Positions 35,837-45,553 of a stretch of 64,000 nt of DNA are shown piece after piece. The translations under genes and the position numbers were made by a program. The stretch spans positions 1 through 64,000 of the forward strand of contig JALHNO010000022.1 of the NCBI GenBank assembly GCA_022843465.1, read 5' to 3'. Numbering within the stretch: position 1 is the first letter of the stretch; each line of letters opens with the position of its first letter. Origin of the DNA: Pseudomonadota bacterium (GTDB taxonomy: Bacteria; Pseudomonadota; Gammaproteobacteria; Xanthomonadales; Ahniellaceae). The notes under the pieces are model-generated. The model did not search any database. It was not told the origin of the DNA and worked only from the letters and a program-made list of their open reading frames with translations.

Positions 35837-37708
35837 TCACGTAGCGGCCGGATACTTCATGCCGAGTCGTTGCCATAGGCGACGGACCACGTATAAGCCC
35901 GCCAGCGTCGCGGTGACCAGGAACAGTGGATGCGTGACGGCGGTGGCCCACCCGGCGCTGGTCTGAAACTGGGCTGATAGCGTCTCCTGAACGGTGTGCT
36001 GGCCCGATGCTATCAAGCGCAAGACCATCCAAGTTTTGGTGACCACCAGCAGCAAGGCTCCCACACCGAGCCCGCGGATGGCTTCTTGGAACAGAAATGC
36101 CCCCGTTTGCTCCTGCCTATTGGCATTGACATAGTAGGTGTCGAGATATCGTTGCAGTCGTTCGAACCCGGCGCGTGCCGCCGCGATCCCCTGCTCGATG
36201 TCGAGATAAGTCTGGTCGGTGCCGAGTGCGTTGAGGCGCGCGTGCACGCGTTTTCGAGCACGTCGTCCGGCATCGGCGGCGTACTTCCGGAACTCGGCGT
36301 AGTGATCAATGTTTGGGTGCAGTCGCGCGGCGATCGTGTGCGAGAGCAGGCTCGCGCGGATCGTTTTCAGGATGTTGATATTGACGGGAATGCGGTACTG
36401 ACGAGTGAGCAGGAAGAACCCGATCCACAGATTGGTGGTGGTGCGCTCCCACCAGTGCGCATGTTTGCTCTTGTGCGCATGCAAGTCGCGCCAGAACTCA
36501 GCTTCCAGGCGTTTTGAGAATTCATCCAGGTCGACCGGCGGTAAGGGGTCGAGCATGCCAATGATTGCACGCACCATACCGCTGACATCGCTTTGACCTT
36601 GGGCATGAAAAAACGCACGCCAGATCCGGCGTTCCTTTTCAGTGGAGGTGCCACAAGAGCCGAAGTCAATCAAAATCAAGCGGTTGTCAGGGCGGACCAG
36701 GATATTGGCAGGGTGGAAATCGGCGTGAAACGCCCAACCTTCAAAGGCCCCGAAGCGGGACGTCCGGAGCACCCGGCGTGCCAGTTTCTTGGGGCGGATC
36801 CCCTGTTCCGACAGGTGTTGCAAGATGGTCTGATCTTGAGTTTCGACGGCGTGAAGGATGTCAGTCATCCAAACGCCGGACACGAATTCAGACACCAAGA
36901 CTTCGAAGCTGCACCAACGGTGATGTACTTTGGGCGCCGACACGAACTTCAGTTTGGCTTGTTTGACTTGATGTCGGAACAATTCGGTGAAACGCGCCTC
37001 GCGCGCGAAATTCAGTTCTTCGAACAGCATGGTGCGCAGGTCGTCGACGAAATTGCGCGTGAAGCCAGGTGGGAAGGCAAACAGCTCCAGGGCCAGACAA
37101 CCCCAGCGTAACACTGTTAGATCAGCGGCGAGTTGTTCCCCTATCCCCGGTCGACGGACCTTGACTGCGACGTGCTCGCCCGTCTGCAGAACGGCTTGAA
37201 AGACACAGGCGATGGATCCCGAACCAATGGGTTTGGGGTCGAAAGTCTGAAATATCTCGGTCAATCGTCGTCCGGTGGTTCGCTCAATGATGGCGATGGC
37301 CTGCGCAGCGGGGAAGGCCGGTACGTCGTCGAGGAGTTTCTCCAGTTCGAGAATATAGGGATAGGGCACCAGATCAACACGCGCGGACAGCTGCTGACCG
37401 AGCTTGATAAAGGTAGGTCCGAGCGACTGAAAAGCAGCCCGCACGCGTCGCGCCCGACGTTCAGCTGAATTGCGTCGTAGCAGAAAGTCGATCGTGATCA
37501 CCGCCATCAACACGAGCGCGGTGACCCCGCATCGACCCGCCCGATACAGGCAGCGAATCAGACTGGCATGGAAGAACTCGAAGCGCCGCAATGGAGGCGT
37601 ACGCCGAATGGCGCCGTTCGGCGTCAGGCGCTTCGGTTCGGGCAGTGACGACAATACTCGTGCCTGGTTGTGCCTGCCATCAGCGGGCACCATTGGGAGA
37701 GGGGGCAT
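35837..37708 (-). CDS. ABC1/AarF/UbiB-type atypical kinase
   Basis: About 623 residues from ATG 37708; a GTG at 37777 is an alternative. ABC1-family motifs are in order: FIKLGQQLSAR (KxGQ), GSGSIACVFQA (the Ala-rich nucleotide loop is altered to GSGS), VAVKVRRPG, FHADFHPANILV (catalytic HxD...N) and LIDFGS. An N-terminal helix and a pair of C-terminal helices suggest membrane association. UbiB members support ubiquinone biosynthesis, but the flanking genes here differ from the usual ubi context, so a different role is possible. Confidence 0.88.
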   Translation of the reverse strand: MPPLPMVPADGRHNQARVLSSLPEPKRLTPNGAIRRTPPLRRFEFFHASLIRCLYRAGRCGVTALVLMAVITIDFLLRRNSAERRARRVRAAFQSLGPTFIKLGQQLSARVDLVPYPYILELEKLLDDVPAFPAAQAIAIIERTTGRRLTEIFQTFDPKPIGSGSIACVFQAVLQTGEHVAVKVRRPGIGEQLAADLTVLRWGCLALELFAFPPGFTRNFVDDLRTMLFEELNFAREARFTELFRHQVKQAKLKFVSAPKVHHRWCSFEVLVSEFVSGVWMTDILHAVETQDQTILQHLSEQGIRPKKLARRVLRTSRFGAFEGWAFHADFHPANILVRPDNRLILIDFGSCGTSTEKERRIWRAFFHAQGQSDVSGMVRAIIGMLDPLPPVDLDEFSKRLEAEFWRDLHAHKSKHAHWWERTTTNLWIGFFLLTRQYRIPVNINILKTIRASLLSHTIAARLHPNIDHYAEFRKYAADAGRRARKRVHARLNALGTDQTYLDIEQGIAAARAGFERLQRYLDTYYVNANRQEQTGAFLFQEAIRGLGVGALLLVVTKTWMVLRLIASGQHTVQETLSAQFQTSAGWATAVTHPLFLVTATLAGLYVVRRLWQRLGMKYPAAT

Positions 37709-37822
37709 AGCGACCAATCTGGACAGGAAGAGGCGCAGTGGAGAGGGCGTGTTGGGGGCCAGCGCTATCCTCCCCACTGCGTTACAACACTGGGCGGTCG
37801 CAAGCCGCCGCCGGCAAACGCG

Positions 37823-38182
37823 CTATCGCCAGAATAGACGAATCAGGTTGCGACTGCGCTTGTAGAAGCGACGGGTGCCAATTCGCGACATCCAATCGCC
37901 TGGGGCCTTGCCGGCTTCGGTGAAGGCCACTTCCATCGCTCGCGCGACATTTTTTGGTAGATCGCGAAGCTCGCCATCGCGCTTCTTGCGAGAGGAGCGA
38001 TCACTGCGATCTCGATAATCTTGAAGCGCCTGCGAGATTGCGTCGCTAAGCCGAAGGGTACTGCGCGACAAACCTCGGATATTGCGTTGCCAGCGCTTGG
38101 TACCTGGGGAGTAGGTACGCGCCGCTCGTTGCGCGGTGTCAACCACCTTGGTGGGGGGGGCAGCAGGGAGTACAGTTGCCAT
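37823..38182 (-). CDS. Basic hypothetical protein upstream of ABC1 kinase
   Basis: 119 residues, strongly basic (many Arg/Lys, e.g. DRSDRSSRKKRDG and TRRFYKRSRNLIRLF). It begins with an Ala/Pro-rich stretch and has no signal peptide. I do not recognise it. It lies 37 bases after the DUF6200-like gene and before the kinase gene on the same strand, so it is probably in one operon. A granule- or membrane-associated role is only a guess. Confidence 0.55.
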   Translation of the reverse strand: MATVLPAAPPTKVVDTAQRAARTYSPGTKRWQRNIRGLSRSTLRLSDAISQALQDYRDRSDRSSRKKRDGELRDLPKNVARAMEVAFTEAGKAPGDWMSRIGTRRFYKRSRNLIRLFWR

Positions 38183-38219
38183 AACGGGCTCCTTATTGAG
38201 CGTGCGTCAGTCAGTCCGA

Positions 38220-38456
38220 TCAGTACAGGCCAAAACCGCGAGCCCAACCGGCGCGTTTGCGCTTACGCCGGTAGACGATAACCACCGGAACCAAAATCTT
38301 GCCCTCTGCTTCAGCGGCGAGGTCCGTGCGTACTGATTCTAGGACTCGGGCAACCTCGTCCTGCGCGGCACCGCGGCCGTTTTTCAGTTGGCGGATGTGC
38401 TTTTTCTTGCGGGCGCCGAGGTCAATCACAATCGGCGGAACGGATGCGTTGGTCAT
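38220..38456 (-). CDS. DUF6200-like small protein
   Basis: 78 residues from the ATG giving MTNASVPP. The start IVIDLGARKKKHIRQLKNGRG and the end VPVVIVYRRKRKR match what I recall of DUF6200 proteins, short basic proteins of unknown role. It is the first of three genes ending with the ABC1 kinase. Longer upstream frames run out of coding character. Confidence 0.6.
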   Translation of the reverse strand: MTNASVPPIVIDLGARKKKHIRQLKNGRGAAQDEVARVLESVRTDLAAEAEGKILVPVVIVYRRKRKRAGWARGFGLY

Positions 38457-38705
38457 CAAGAAGTTCCTCTGTTGGTTTGGGAGATCGGCGCAGCGACGCG
38501 TTGGGGACGTTACAAAATCGACAAGTCTTGAGGCGACCCATGCCAAGCGCATGGAGTGCGCATCGGCATGGGCCGGCAGCACCGACGCGCCCTGCTGCAA
38601 CTCGAGTATCGACGAAGCGCCGAATTCGTACTTGTAGTAGGCGGAACCCGCTCACAGCACGCAAGCCGTCGTCCTCTGGTGGGTGTTGCTGCAAACTCGG
38701 TTCTG

Positions 38706-38735
38706 ACGGCGGCACGACACTGATCGTGCCGCCGT
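38706..38735 (-). terminator. Perfect 12-base hairpin ending the metal operon
   Basis: ACGGCGGCACGA and TCGTGCCGCCGT pair perfectly around a 6-base loop, 8 bases beyond the last stop codon of the minus-strand metal operon. There is no T-run, but the stem is very stable. It separates this operon from the ABC1 unit. Confidence 0.65.
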
Positions 38736-38742
38736 TGCACAC

Positions 38743-39033
38743 TCACGCGGCCACCAGCATCAGGCTGTCGATCTTCAATTGCCATGCCATGAGGTTTTCG
38801 ATGGCCTCGCGCAGCGTGTAGTAGCCGCCCGCCGCATAGGCGCCGACGAACAGCAGCCAGGGCCAGCGGCTGCTGTCGTCCATCGTGCGATCCAGTAACC
38901 AACCACTCAACAACAATGCGCCACATAGCAGGGACAGTATGATTTCGGCGCGACCACCCAACGCAGCGCCATGTTCATGCGCGTGCGTGTGACCGCTCGA
39001 ATCCTTTTCCGGTGGGTGCGGTTCTTGCTTCAT
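38743..39033 (-). CDS. Truncated heavy-metal P-type ATPase N-terminal fragment
   Basis: 96 residues from ATG 39033. It has a His-rich start (GHTHAHEHGAAL), then two membrane helices (EIILSLLCGALLLSGWLL, WPWLLFVGAYAAGGYYTLREAIENL) and ends KIDSLMLVAA, precisely the start of the P1B ATPase core in full-length pumps (~700 residues). The stop is followed by a strong hairpin, so no further coding remains. It lacks the CPC, DKTGT and hinge motifs and cannot pump alone. It may be a relic or a small metal-binding membrane partner of the RND pump. It is the last gene of the metal operon. Confidence 0.65.
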   Translation of the reverse strand: MKQEPHPPEKDSSGHTHAHEHGAALGGRAEIILSLLCGALLLSGWLLDRTMDDSSRWPWLLFVGAYAAGGYYTLREAIENLMAWQLKIDSLMLVAA

Positions 39034-39127
39034 TAAAGATTCCTCAGGGGGTGCCACGATCGTTCGCGGCACGCCCATGTTGATCATGGCGTCGTGCGGC
39101 GGCATTGCGGCCGTCGCACCGGATGCT

Positions 39128-39451
39128 TCAGCCGGCTGGATCTGCGATCGGTATCCCTTGCTCAACCGCGGACACGAATATCCATCCGGAGTTGTGTGGG
39201 CCTGTTCGACCGTGTTGCCGAAGCAGCGCCACGATGTCTTCGACACGGTCTGCCTCACAGAACACGTCCAACTGGATCTCCTGTGTCACCCGTTCCCCAA
39301 GTTGGACCGAATAGTCCTGCTCGCGGGCGCTGGAAGCACGTAACAGGCCGGTCGAGTGGACGATACTGATCCGGCGTTCACCCAAAGCTTCCAGCGCGTG
39401 GACGATGTCGCCCATGCGATGGGCATGCAGCAAGGCAGTGATGCGTTTCAT
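39128..39451 (-). CDS. PII-like (GlnB-fold) protein of the RND operon
   Basis: 107 residues from the ATG that overlaps the czcA stop as ATGA. The first part MKRITALLHAHRMGDIVHALEALG and the later QEIQLDVFCEADRVEDIVALLRQHGRTG have the alternating strand-helix pattern of PII proteins, without the T-loop tyrosine of GlnB. PII-like proteins are often placed directly after CzcA/CusA pumps and probably respond to metal or nucleotides (inference). Confidence 0.75.
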   Translation of the reverse strand: MKRITALLHAHRMGDIVHALEALGERRISIVHSTGLLRASSAREQDYSVQLGERVTQEIQLDVFCEADRVEDIVALLRQHGRTGPHNSGWIFVSAVEQGIPIADPAG

Positions 39452-42400
39452 GGCGTGGCCTCCTGGGCGCGTCGTTCGGCGCGGGTTTCCAGCCACTCGT
39501 AGAGCACGGGCAGCAGGATCAACGTCAAAAAGGTCGAACTGATCAGGCCACCGACCACCACCGTCGCAAGGGGCCGCTGGGTTTCCGCGCCGACGCCGCT
39601 GGAGATCAACATCGGCACCAGGCCGAGGATCGCGACGCTCGCCGTCATGAGCACCGGTCGCAGACGCAGCGCGGTGCCTTGCACCACGGCCTCACGGATC
39701 GAGAGTCCACGTTCGCGTTGCTCGTTGAGGAAGGTGACCAGCACGATGCCGTTGAGCATGGCGACACCAAACACCGCGATGAACCCGATCGCCGATGGCA
39801 CCGACAGGTACTGACCAGTGACGAACAGCGCGAGCAGCCCGCCAATCGTCGCGAACGGCACGTTGGCCAGGATCAGCGCCGCGAACTTGATCGAGTTGAA
39901 CGCGGTATACAGCAGCACGAAGATAAAGAAGATCGTGATCGGTACGATCAGGCTCAACTTGGCCAGCGCCCGCTGCTGGTTCGCGAACGCGCCCCCCCAC
40001 TCGACCCAATAGCCGGGCGGCATTTTCACCTGCGCGGCGATCGCGGCACCGGCCTCCTTGACGAAGCCGTCGACGTCGCGGCCACGTACGTCCATCTGGA
40101 TCACCGCGTAGCGTTGCAGTTGCTCCCTGCGCACGAAGGAATAGCCCTCTGCCACCGTGACGTTGGCCACCTCCGACAAGGGCACCAGCGCGCCGGACGC
40201 CGCCTTCAGCGGGATTCGCCGCAGCGATTCCACCGAATCGCGGGTCTCATCATCCAGGCGCACGGCGATGTCGAAGCGCTTGACCCCATCGAGCAGCACG
40301 CTTACCGGCTCGCCACCGAGACCATTGCGCACGATGGTGAGCACGTCTTCGGCATTCATGCCGTGCCGGGCCAGCTCTTCACGATCCACCTCGATGCGAA
40401 TCTGCGGCTTGCCCACGTTCGCTTCCAGGGACAGGTCGGCCACGCCGGCGATGCCAGCGAGTACGGGCTTGATCTCGGCGCTGATCCGATCGAGCTCGTT
40501 CAGATCTTCGCCATAGAGTTTCAGCGCCAGCGTGGCGCGCACCCCCGAGATCAGTTCCTCCACACGCATCTGGATCGGCTGGGTGTAGCCGGGCACCACG
40601 TTCGGCACCACCGTCTCAAGCGTCTCCTGCATGTCGTCTTCGAGCTGTTTGATGGTGCGGCCGGATTCCCACTCGTCTTCCGGGGTCAACGCCGTATAGA
40701 TCTCCATGTAGTTGACGTCGGCAGTCTCGCCCTTCTCGGCGCGACCGATCATCGCGAGTGTCGTTTCGACCTCCGGGAACTTCTTGAAGGCGTCGGAAAT
40801 CGCCTTGCTGGTACGGATCGACTCGTCGAGTGAGGTCGACGGAATCCCGGTCACGCGCCACATGATCGAGCCTTCCTGCAACTGCGGCATGAACTCCTTG
40901 CCGAGGAACGGAAACAGCGCGAGGCTGCCGATCAGGGCGACGACGGCACTGATCACCACGACCTTCTTTCGCCCCAACGCGGCATCGAGCATCGGCCGGT
41001 AGCCGCGCTTGAGCCGGGCAACCAACCACGTGTCCTTCTCCTCCTTGGGCTTGAGTATCATCGACGCCAGAACCGGGATCAGCGTTAAGCTCAAGAGCAG
41101 CGAGCCGCCCATCGCGAACGCGATGTTGAACGCCATGGGCTTGAAGAGCTTTCCTTCCAGTCCTTCGAGGCTGAACAGCGGCAGGAACACGACGATGATG
41201 ATCAGGATCGCAAACGAGATGGGATTGGCGACTTCCTTGGCGGCCGCCAATACGGCCGACGTACGGTCCACTTTCTCGCCATGCGCCTGTCGCTCGGCCA
41301 TGATCCGGAACGCGTTCTCGACCATCACCACCGCGCCATCCACCATCATGCCGATGCCGATCGCAAGACCCGCCAACGACATCAGGTTCGCCGAAAGTCC
41401 GAATTGGCCCATGCCAATGAAGGCGATCAGCATCGCAAGCGGCAACGTGACGATCACGACCAAGGCCGATCTCAGCTCCCCGAGGAACAAGAACAGAATC
41501 ACGGCCACGAGGATGGAACCTTCGATCAATGCTCGCGTCGCGGTACCGACCGCTTTGTTGACGAGATCGGTACGCTCGTAGATCGGCTTGACGATCATGC
41601 CCTCGGGTAGCGCATTGCTGACCGTCGCGAGCTTGGTCTTCACCGCCTCGACCACCTCCTTGGCATTCTCGCCAATCCGCGACAGCGCCATGCCGAGCAC
41701 GACTTCCTCGCCATCACGCGTGACCGCGCCGAAGCGTGGCGCCGGGGATTCGATCACACGGCCAATGTCGCGGATGTAAACCGGTACGCCATCCTCGGCC
41801 TTTAGCACGATGCCGCCGATATCCTCGGCCGAGGTGAGGAGGCCGAGGCCACGCACCAGATACTGCTCGCGGCCCACGTCCATCACATTGCCGCCGACCT
41901 GCCCATTGTTGGCAGGGAGCGCATTGATCACGTCGGCGAAGCCGAGCCCACGGGCATACAACCGCTGTGGATCAATGCGCACCTGGTACTCGCGCTCGCC
42001 ACCACCCCATGAGGTGACATCGTCCACGCCCGGCGCCGTGCGCAGGATCAGACGCAGCGTCCAGTCCTGCCAGGTGCGCAGGTCCATGTCCGTGATCTGC
42101 GCGCTGGAGACCCCCGGCGCCCGCTCGACGGTGTACCAGAACACCTGGCCGAGTCCCGAACTGTTCGGGCCCATGCTCGGCTTGCCGTAGCCTTCGGGTA
42201 ATCGGTCGCCGACTTCCTGCAGCCGTTCGTTGACGAGCTGGCGGGCAAAGTAGATGTCCATGTCGTCCTCGAAATAGACGGACACATAGGACAGTCCGAA
42301 CAGGCTGACCGAACGGATCTCCTGCACCTTTGGCAGGCCTGCCATCGCCGACTCGACCGGGAAGGTCAACAACTGCTCGACATCTTCCGCCGCCAGACCG

Positions 42401-42561
42401 GGTGACTCCGTGTAGATATTGACCTGTGCTGGGGTGACGTCGGGGAAGGCATCAATCGGCACGTCGCGGACGGCACGTGCGCCGAGAAATGCGACAACAC
42501 CGAAGATGATCAGCACCAGAAACTTGTAACGCAACGAGAGTTCGACCAAGCGGTTCAGCAT
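39448..42561 (-). CDS. czcA: RND heavy-metal efflux pump, CzcA/CusA family
   Basis: 1,037 residues, full length for HME-RND pumps. It begins MLNRLVELSLRYKF with the first membrane helix, then PDVTPAQVNIYTESPG typical of the family. The helix-4 motif is AIGIGMMVDGAVVMVENAF, the region with the proton-relay Asp. The two large periplasmic loops and twelve membrane helices are in place. With CzcB and CzcC it would form a trans-envelope exporter for Zn/Cd/Co or copper-type ions; substrate cannot be assigned from the motif. It is 30 bases after czcB. Confidence 0.94.
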   Translation of the reverse strand: MLNRLVELSLRYKFLVLIIFGVVAFLGARAVRDVPIDAFPDVTPAQVNIYTESPGLAAEDVEQLLTFPVESAMAGLPKVQEIRSVSLFGLSYVSVYFEDDMDIYFARQLVNERLQEVGDRLPEGYGKPSMGPNSSGLGQVFWYTVERAPGVSSAQITDMDLRTWQDWTLRLILRTAPGVDDVTSWGGGEREYQVRIDPQRLYARGLGFADVINALPANNGQVGGNVMDVGREQYLVRGLGLLTSAEDIGGIVLKAEDGVPVYIRDIGRVIESPAPRFGAVTRDGEEVVLGMALSRIGENAKEVVEAVKTKLATVSNALPEGMIVKPIYERTDLVNKAVGTATRALIEGSILVAVILFLFLGELRSALVVIVTLPLAMLIAFIGMGQFGLSANLMSLAGLAIGIGMMVDGAVVMVENAFRIMAERQAHGEKVDRTSAVLAAAKEVANPISFAILIIIVVFLPLFSLEGLEGKLFKPMAFNIAFAMGGSLLLSLTLIPVLASMILKPKEEKDTWLVARLKRGYRPMLDAALGRKKVVVISAVVALIGSLALFPFLGKEFMPQLQEGSIMWRVTGIPSTSLDESIRTSKAISDAFKKFPEVETTLAMIGRAEKGETADVNYMEIYTALTPEDEWESGRTIKQLEDDMQETLETVVPNVVPGYTQPIQMRVEELISGVRATLALKLYGEDLNELDRISAEIKPVLAGIAGVADLSLEANVGKPQIRIEVDREELARHGMNAEDVLTIVRNGLGGEPVSVLLDGVKRFDIAVRLDDETRDSVESLRRIPLKAASGALVPLSEVANVTVAEGYSFVRREQLQRYAVIQMDVRGRDVDGFVKEAGAAIAAQVKMPPGYWVEWGGAFANQQRALAKLSLIVPITIFFIFVLLYTAFNSIKFAALILANVPFATIGGLLALFVTGQYLSVPSAIGFIAVFGVAMLNGIVLVTFLNEQRERGLSIREAVVQGTALRLRPVLMTASVAILGLVPMLISSGVGAETQRPLATVVVGGLISSTFLTLILLPVLYEWLETRAERRAQEATP

Positions 42562-42591
42562 GACGCACCTCGCGTTGAAAAGATCAAGCCG

Positions 42592-43797
42592 TCAATGCGC
42601 ATGACCTTCCCCTAATTGCGACTTAAGCATTTGCGCCTTGAGCGCGTACGCGCCCTCGACGACGATGGCATTGCCCGCGGCCAGGCCATCGAGTACGATG
42701 GTCCTGTCGCCGACGACGGCGCCGACTCGGACCGCGACGGGCGTCAACGTGCCGTCCTCGTCCTGGCGGAACACGATCGTCTCGCCTTCGAGCTGCAGCA
42801 GTGCATCGGTCGGTACTGCGAGCTGCGGCTCGGCTTCGCCGCCAGCGTCGAGATAGGCCTCGACGTAGTCACCACCATGCAGCTGATCGCCCGTGTTGGC
42901 CACCTCGATGCGAACCAGCGCGTTGCGCGTGTTCTCGGCCGTGCGGTGGGCGCGTTGAACGACCTTGCCCGGCAAGGTCACGTCGCCGAGCACAACGCGT
43001 GCAGGACTATCGACCGCGACACGGCGGGCCGCGTCCGCGGGCAACTTCGCATCGACCCAAACGATGGATTCGTCGACCAGCCGGAAAAGTGTTCGACCCG
43101 GCTCGATGCGCTCGCCAACGACGAATGCATCTTCGGTGAGACGTCCGGCATGCGGCGCATACAGCGTGAACTCGCCGTTGGCCGCCCCCTTCGCGCCCGG
43201 TTCCAGTCCGTACGCCCGTGCCGTGGCACGGGCCTGCTCGACGGCGACTTGCGCTTCGCTGTAGCGACGGCCCGACACCGCCTCCTTACCCAGCGCCTGC
43301 ACGCGCTTCCAGTCCTGCTCAGCGATCGACAAGGTGCCCTGGGCGGTAGCGACTTCCACGGACGACAGCGTCACCAGCGGCGCGCCAGCCTTGACCTCGT
43401 CGCCTAGCTTGGCGTGCCGGCGCAACACCAGCGCTTCGACGCGAGGTGTGATCAGCGTAGTGCCGTACGCATTGTCGACGACTTCGCCGGGTGCCCGCAG
43501 TTCTTCGCGCAGCGCCGCCGGTGCCAGTGTCGCAACGCGGATACCGGCTGCCTGCATCGCTTCAGCGTTCATGCGGATGGGTTCCATCCCTTGCTCGCCA
43601 TGCTCATCGACGTCTTCGCCGGCGTGCTCGTCATCATGTTCATCGCCATCTTCTTCGGCATGCGGTTCTTCGGCCTTGGCCTGAGCGGCAGGCTTTGCCG
43701 CCACACCTTCGGGACGCTGTGCGTCATCGCCGCAAGCGGTCAACGCAAGCATCGCGGCCAGCAGCAAAGAAGCGGTCGCGGTGGAAAAACGATTCAT
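42592..43797 (-). CDS. czcB: RND periplasmic adaptor, CzcB/CusB type
   Basis: 401 residues. A lipoprotein signal (LLLAAMLALTACGDD) anchors it to the inner membrane. A His/Asp/Glu-rich linker (EEPHAEEDGDEHDDEHAGEDVDEHGEQ) is a likely metal-binding segment. Membrane-fusion-protein barrel-sandwich (GEVVDNAYGTTLITPRVEALVLRRHAKLGDEVKAGAPLVTL) and beta-barrel regions follow. It connects CzcA to CzcC. Stop and start overlap czcC by 4 bases. Confidence 0.93.
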   Translation of the reverse strand: MNRFSTATASLLLAAMLALTACGDDAQRPEGVAAKPAAQAKAEEPHAEEDGDEHDDEHAGEDVDEHGEQGMEPIRMNAEAMQAAGIRVATLAPAALREELRAPGEVVDNAYGTTLITPRVEALVLRRHAKLGDEVKAGAPLVTLSSVEVATAQGTLSIAEQDWKRVQALGKEAVSGRRYSEAQVAVEQARATARAYGLEPGAKGAANGEFTLYAPHAGRLTEDAFVVGERIEPGRTLFRLVDESIVWVDAKLPADAARRVAVDSPARVVLGDVTLPGKVVQRAHRTAENTRNALVRIEVANTGDQLHGGDYVEAYLDAGGEAEPQLAVPTDALLQLEGETIVFRQDEDGTLTPVAVRVGAVVGDRTIVLDGLAAGNAIVVEGAYALKAQMLKSQLGEGHAH

Positions 43798-45083
43798 GGG
43801 GTCACCTCGGAGGCAGAAGATTCGAAGCCGACCCAGGCATCAAGTTGCCCGGTGGCGTACAGGGCATCGACATAGGCCCGCCAGACGCGGCCTTGCAGGT
43901 CGGCGCCAGCGAGTGCGGTGTCGAGTGTCTGCTGCAGTTGGATCAGGTAGTCAGCGGTACTGATCTCACCGGCGCGCCATAGGCGCTCCAGCAAGCCGGC
44001 TCGAGCCTCAACGTCTGTCCCGGGGCTCTTCGCCCAGAGTGTCCAGGCGTCGCGCACCGAGGCGTACGTCACCCGTGCGCGCTCGGCCCGTGCCTCAACC
44101 TGCAGCGATACGAGTTGCAGCTCGGCCGCCGCAGCCGCACTGTCGGCCTGCGTCGCGACGCCCTCGGCTCGATAGCTGTTGCGGACAAAGAGCGGCACGC
44201 TCACCGTCAACCCGATGACGTTGTCGCTAGTTGGGCCGAGATCCACCTGGCCGGCGCGCAGGCGGACCGTCGGATCGGCGCGGCGTTCGCTTGCCGCCAC
44301 CGTCACCAGTCGTTCGGCCTGCAGCGACTGCGCCATCGCGATTCGCTGCTCGGGCACGGCGCGGAGATTCTCGTCGGCAAGCGTCAGCGCCGGAGGTACT
44401 TCATCAGTGCCCGAATCGGGCACACGCCCCGGCAGGCCGCCCACGACCCGAAACGCTTCATCGGCTGTGGCTGCATCGGCCAGCAGCGTCGCCTGCTCGG
44501 CCAACGTTTGATCCCGCGCCAGCAGCGCGAGGTCACGCTCGAGCGACGAGATGTCGCCAACACCGAACTGCTTGTCGGCAAGTTCGGCAAAGCGCTGCAC
44601 CAGGGCCACGCGCTGCGCGCCGAGCTGCACGCGATGCTGCGCGGCCTGACGTTCGGCCCAGCCTTGCAACCAGGCCTGCGCGAACGTGGCACGGCGCAGG
44701 TGGGCCTGCGCTTCGGAAAGCGCGAGTGCGGCATGGCCGGCCGAGGCCCGTGCATCGCGCTTGCCGAAGAGGTCCAGCGTCATGCCGATGCCGGCGGTAG
44801 TCGTCCGGTCCTGACCTTCGTCGTCGACGTCTAACTCGATCTCCGGGTTATAGAGGGGGCGCCCTGCGGCGTCAGCGCGAGCGCGTGCCGCCGCCAACGT
44901 CTGCTCGGTCGCAGCGGCAGCGGGGTGTGCAGCCCAGGCCGTGCGTACGGCATCGGACAACTGTTCCGGCGTCGCGGCCATCAGCGGGGACGAAAAAATA
45001 GCGGAGGCACTCAACATCAGCACGGCGTGCCAACGCCGTGCACGCACGGTCAGCCGACCGCGCGGCAACAAGAAAAACCACAT
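43794..45083 (-). CDS. czcC: TolC-family outer-membrane channel, CzcC type
   Basis: 429 residues with an N-terminal signal peptide (VLMLSASAIFSSPLMAA). Helical repeats with LYNPEIELDVDDEGQ and the second-half SVPLFVRNSYRAEG match the outer-membrane factor fold. It completes the CzcCBA exporter and overlaps czcB by 4 bases. Confidence 0.92.
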   Translation of the reverse strand: MWFFLLPRGRLTVRARRWHAVLMLSASAIFSSPLMAATPEQLSDAVRTAWAAHPAAAATEQTLAAARARADAAGRPLYNPEIELDVDDEGQDRTTTAGIGMTLDLFGKRDARASAGHAALALSEAQAHLRRATFAQAWLQGWAERQAAQHRVQLGAQRVALVQRFAELADKQFGVGDISSLERDLALLARDQTLAEQATLLADAATADEAFRVVGGLPGRVPDSGTDEVPPALTLADENLRAVPEQRIAMAQSLQAERLVTVAASERRADPTVRLRAGQVDLGPTSDNVIGLTVSVPLFVRNSYRAEGVATQADSAAAAAELQLVSLQVEARAERARVTYASVRDAWTLWAKSPGTDVEARAGLLERLWRAGEISTADYLIQLQQTLDTALAGADLQGRVWRAYVDALYATGQLDAWVGFESSASEVTP

Positions 45084-45152
45084 GGAAATATTCCTCTGAA
45101 CAATGAAAGCAGCCCGACGTGCTGGCGCACGCCGGATCGTGACGATCAGGGT

Positions 45153-45536
45153 TCAGACGATGGGAGGCCGGAGCTCGCGCTGGGGCGACACGTCAGTGTG
45201 CGGAATGTCTTCCAGGGTTGTGACCGTAGACCCTGTCACGACTGTGAAGGTGACGGGCAGTGACGACAACGTCACGCCGTGGTGGCAACTGCACTGACGG
45301 CAATGATCGGATGCTGCGTTATCGTTGAGCGGCCCACGGTCGCTGTCTTCACCAGACGCTGCGACCTGCACCTGCTCAGTGTTGCCGCCAAACAGCTCGG
45401 CGAACTCATGCGGTTCACACGCCATCGTGATCCCTATCCGCATCAGGAACACAACCAGCACGAAGCCCGCCAGCGCAGGAGCGCGGCGTAGCGATGCAAG
45501 TCGGAAGGGGCGGAGATTAGACATCGTTGTCAGCAT
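45153..45536 (-). CDS. CzcI-like secreted regulator (putative)
   Basis: 127 residues; an internal ATG at 45524 is also possible. A membrane helix or signal (LAGFVLVVFLMRIGITMAC) is followed by a Cys/His motif HCRQCSCHHG. Position directly before czcC and this layout match CzcI-type proteins, small periplasmic factors controlling czc expression (recalled). No enzyme motif is seen. Confidence 0.6.
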   Translation of the reverse strand: MLTTMSNLRPFRLASLRRAPALAGFVLVVFLMRIGITMACEPHEFAELFGGNTEQVQVAASGEDSDRGPLNDNAASDHCRQCSCHHGVTLSSLPVTFTVVTGSTVTTLEDIPHTDVSPQRELRPPIV

Positions 45537-45553
45537 AGTGTGGAGGCTTGGCG

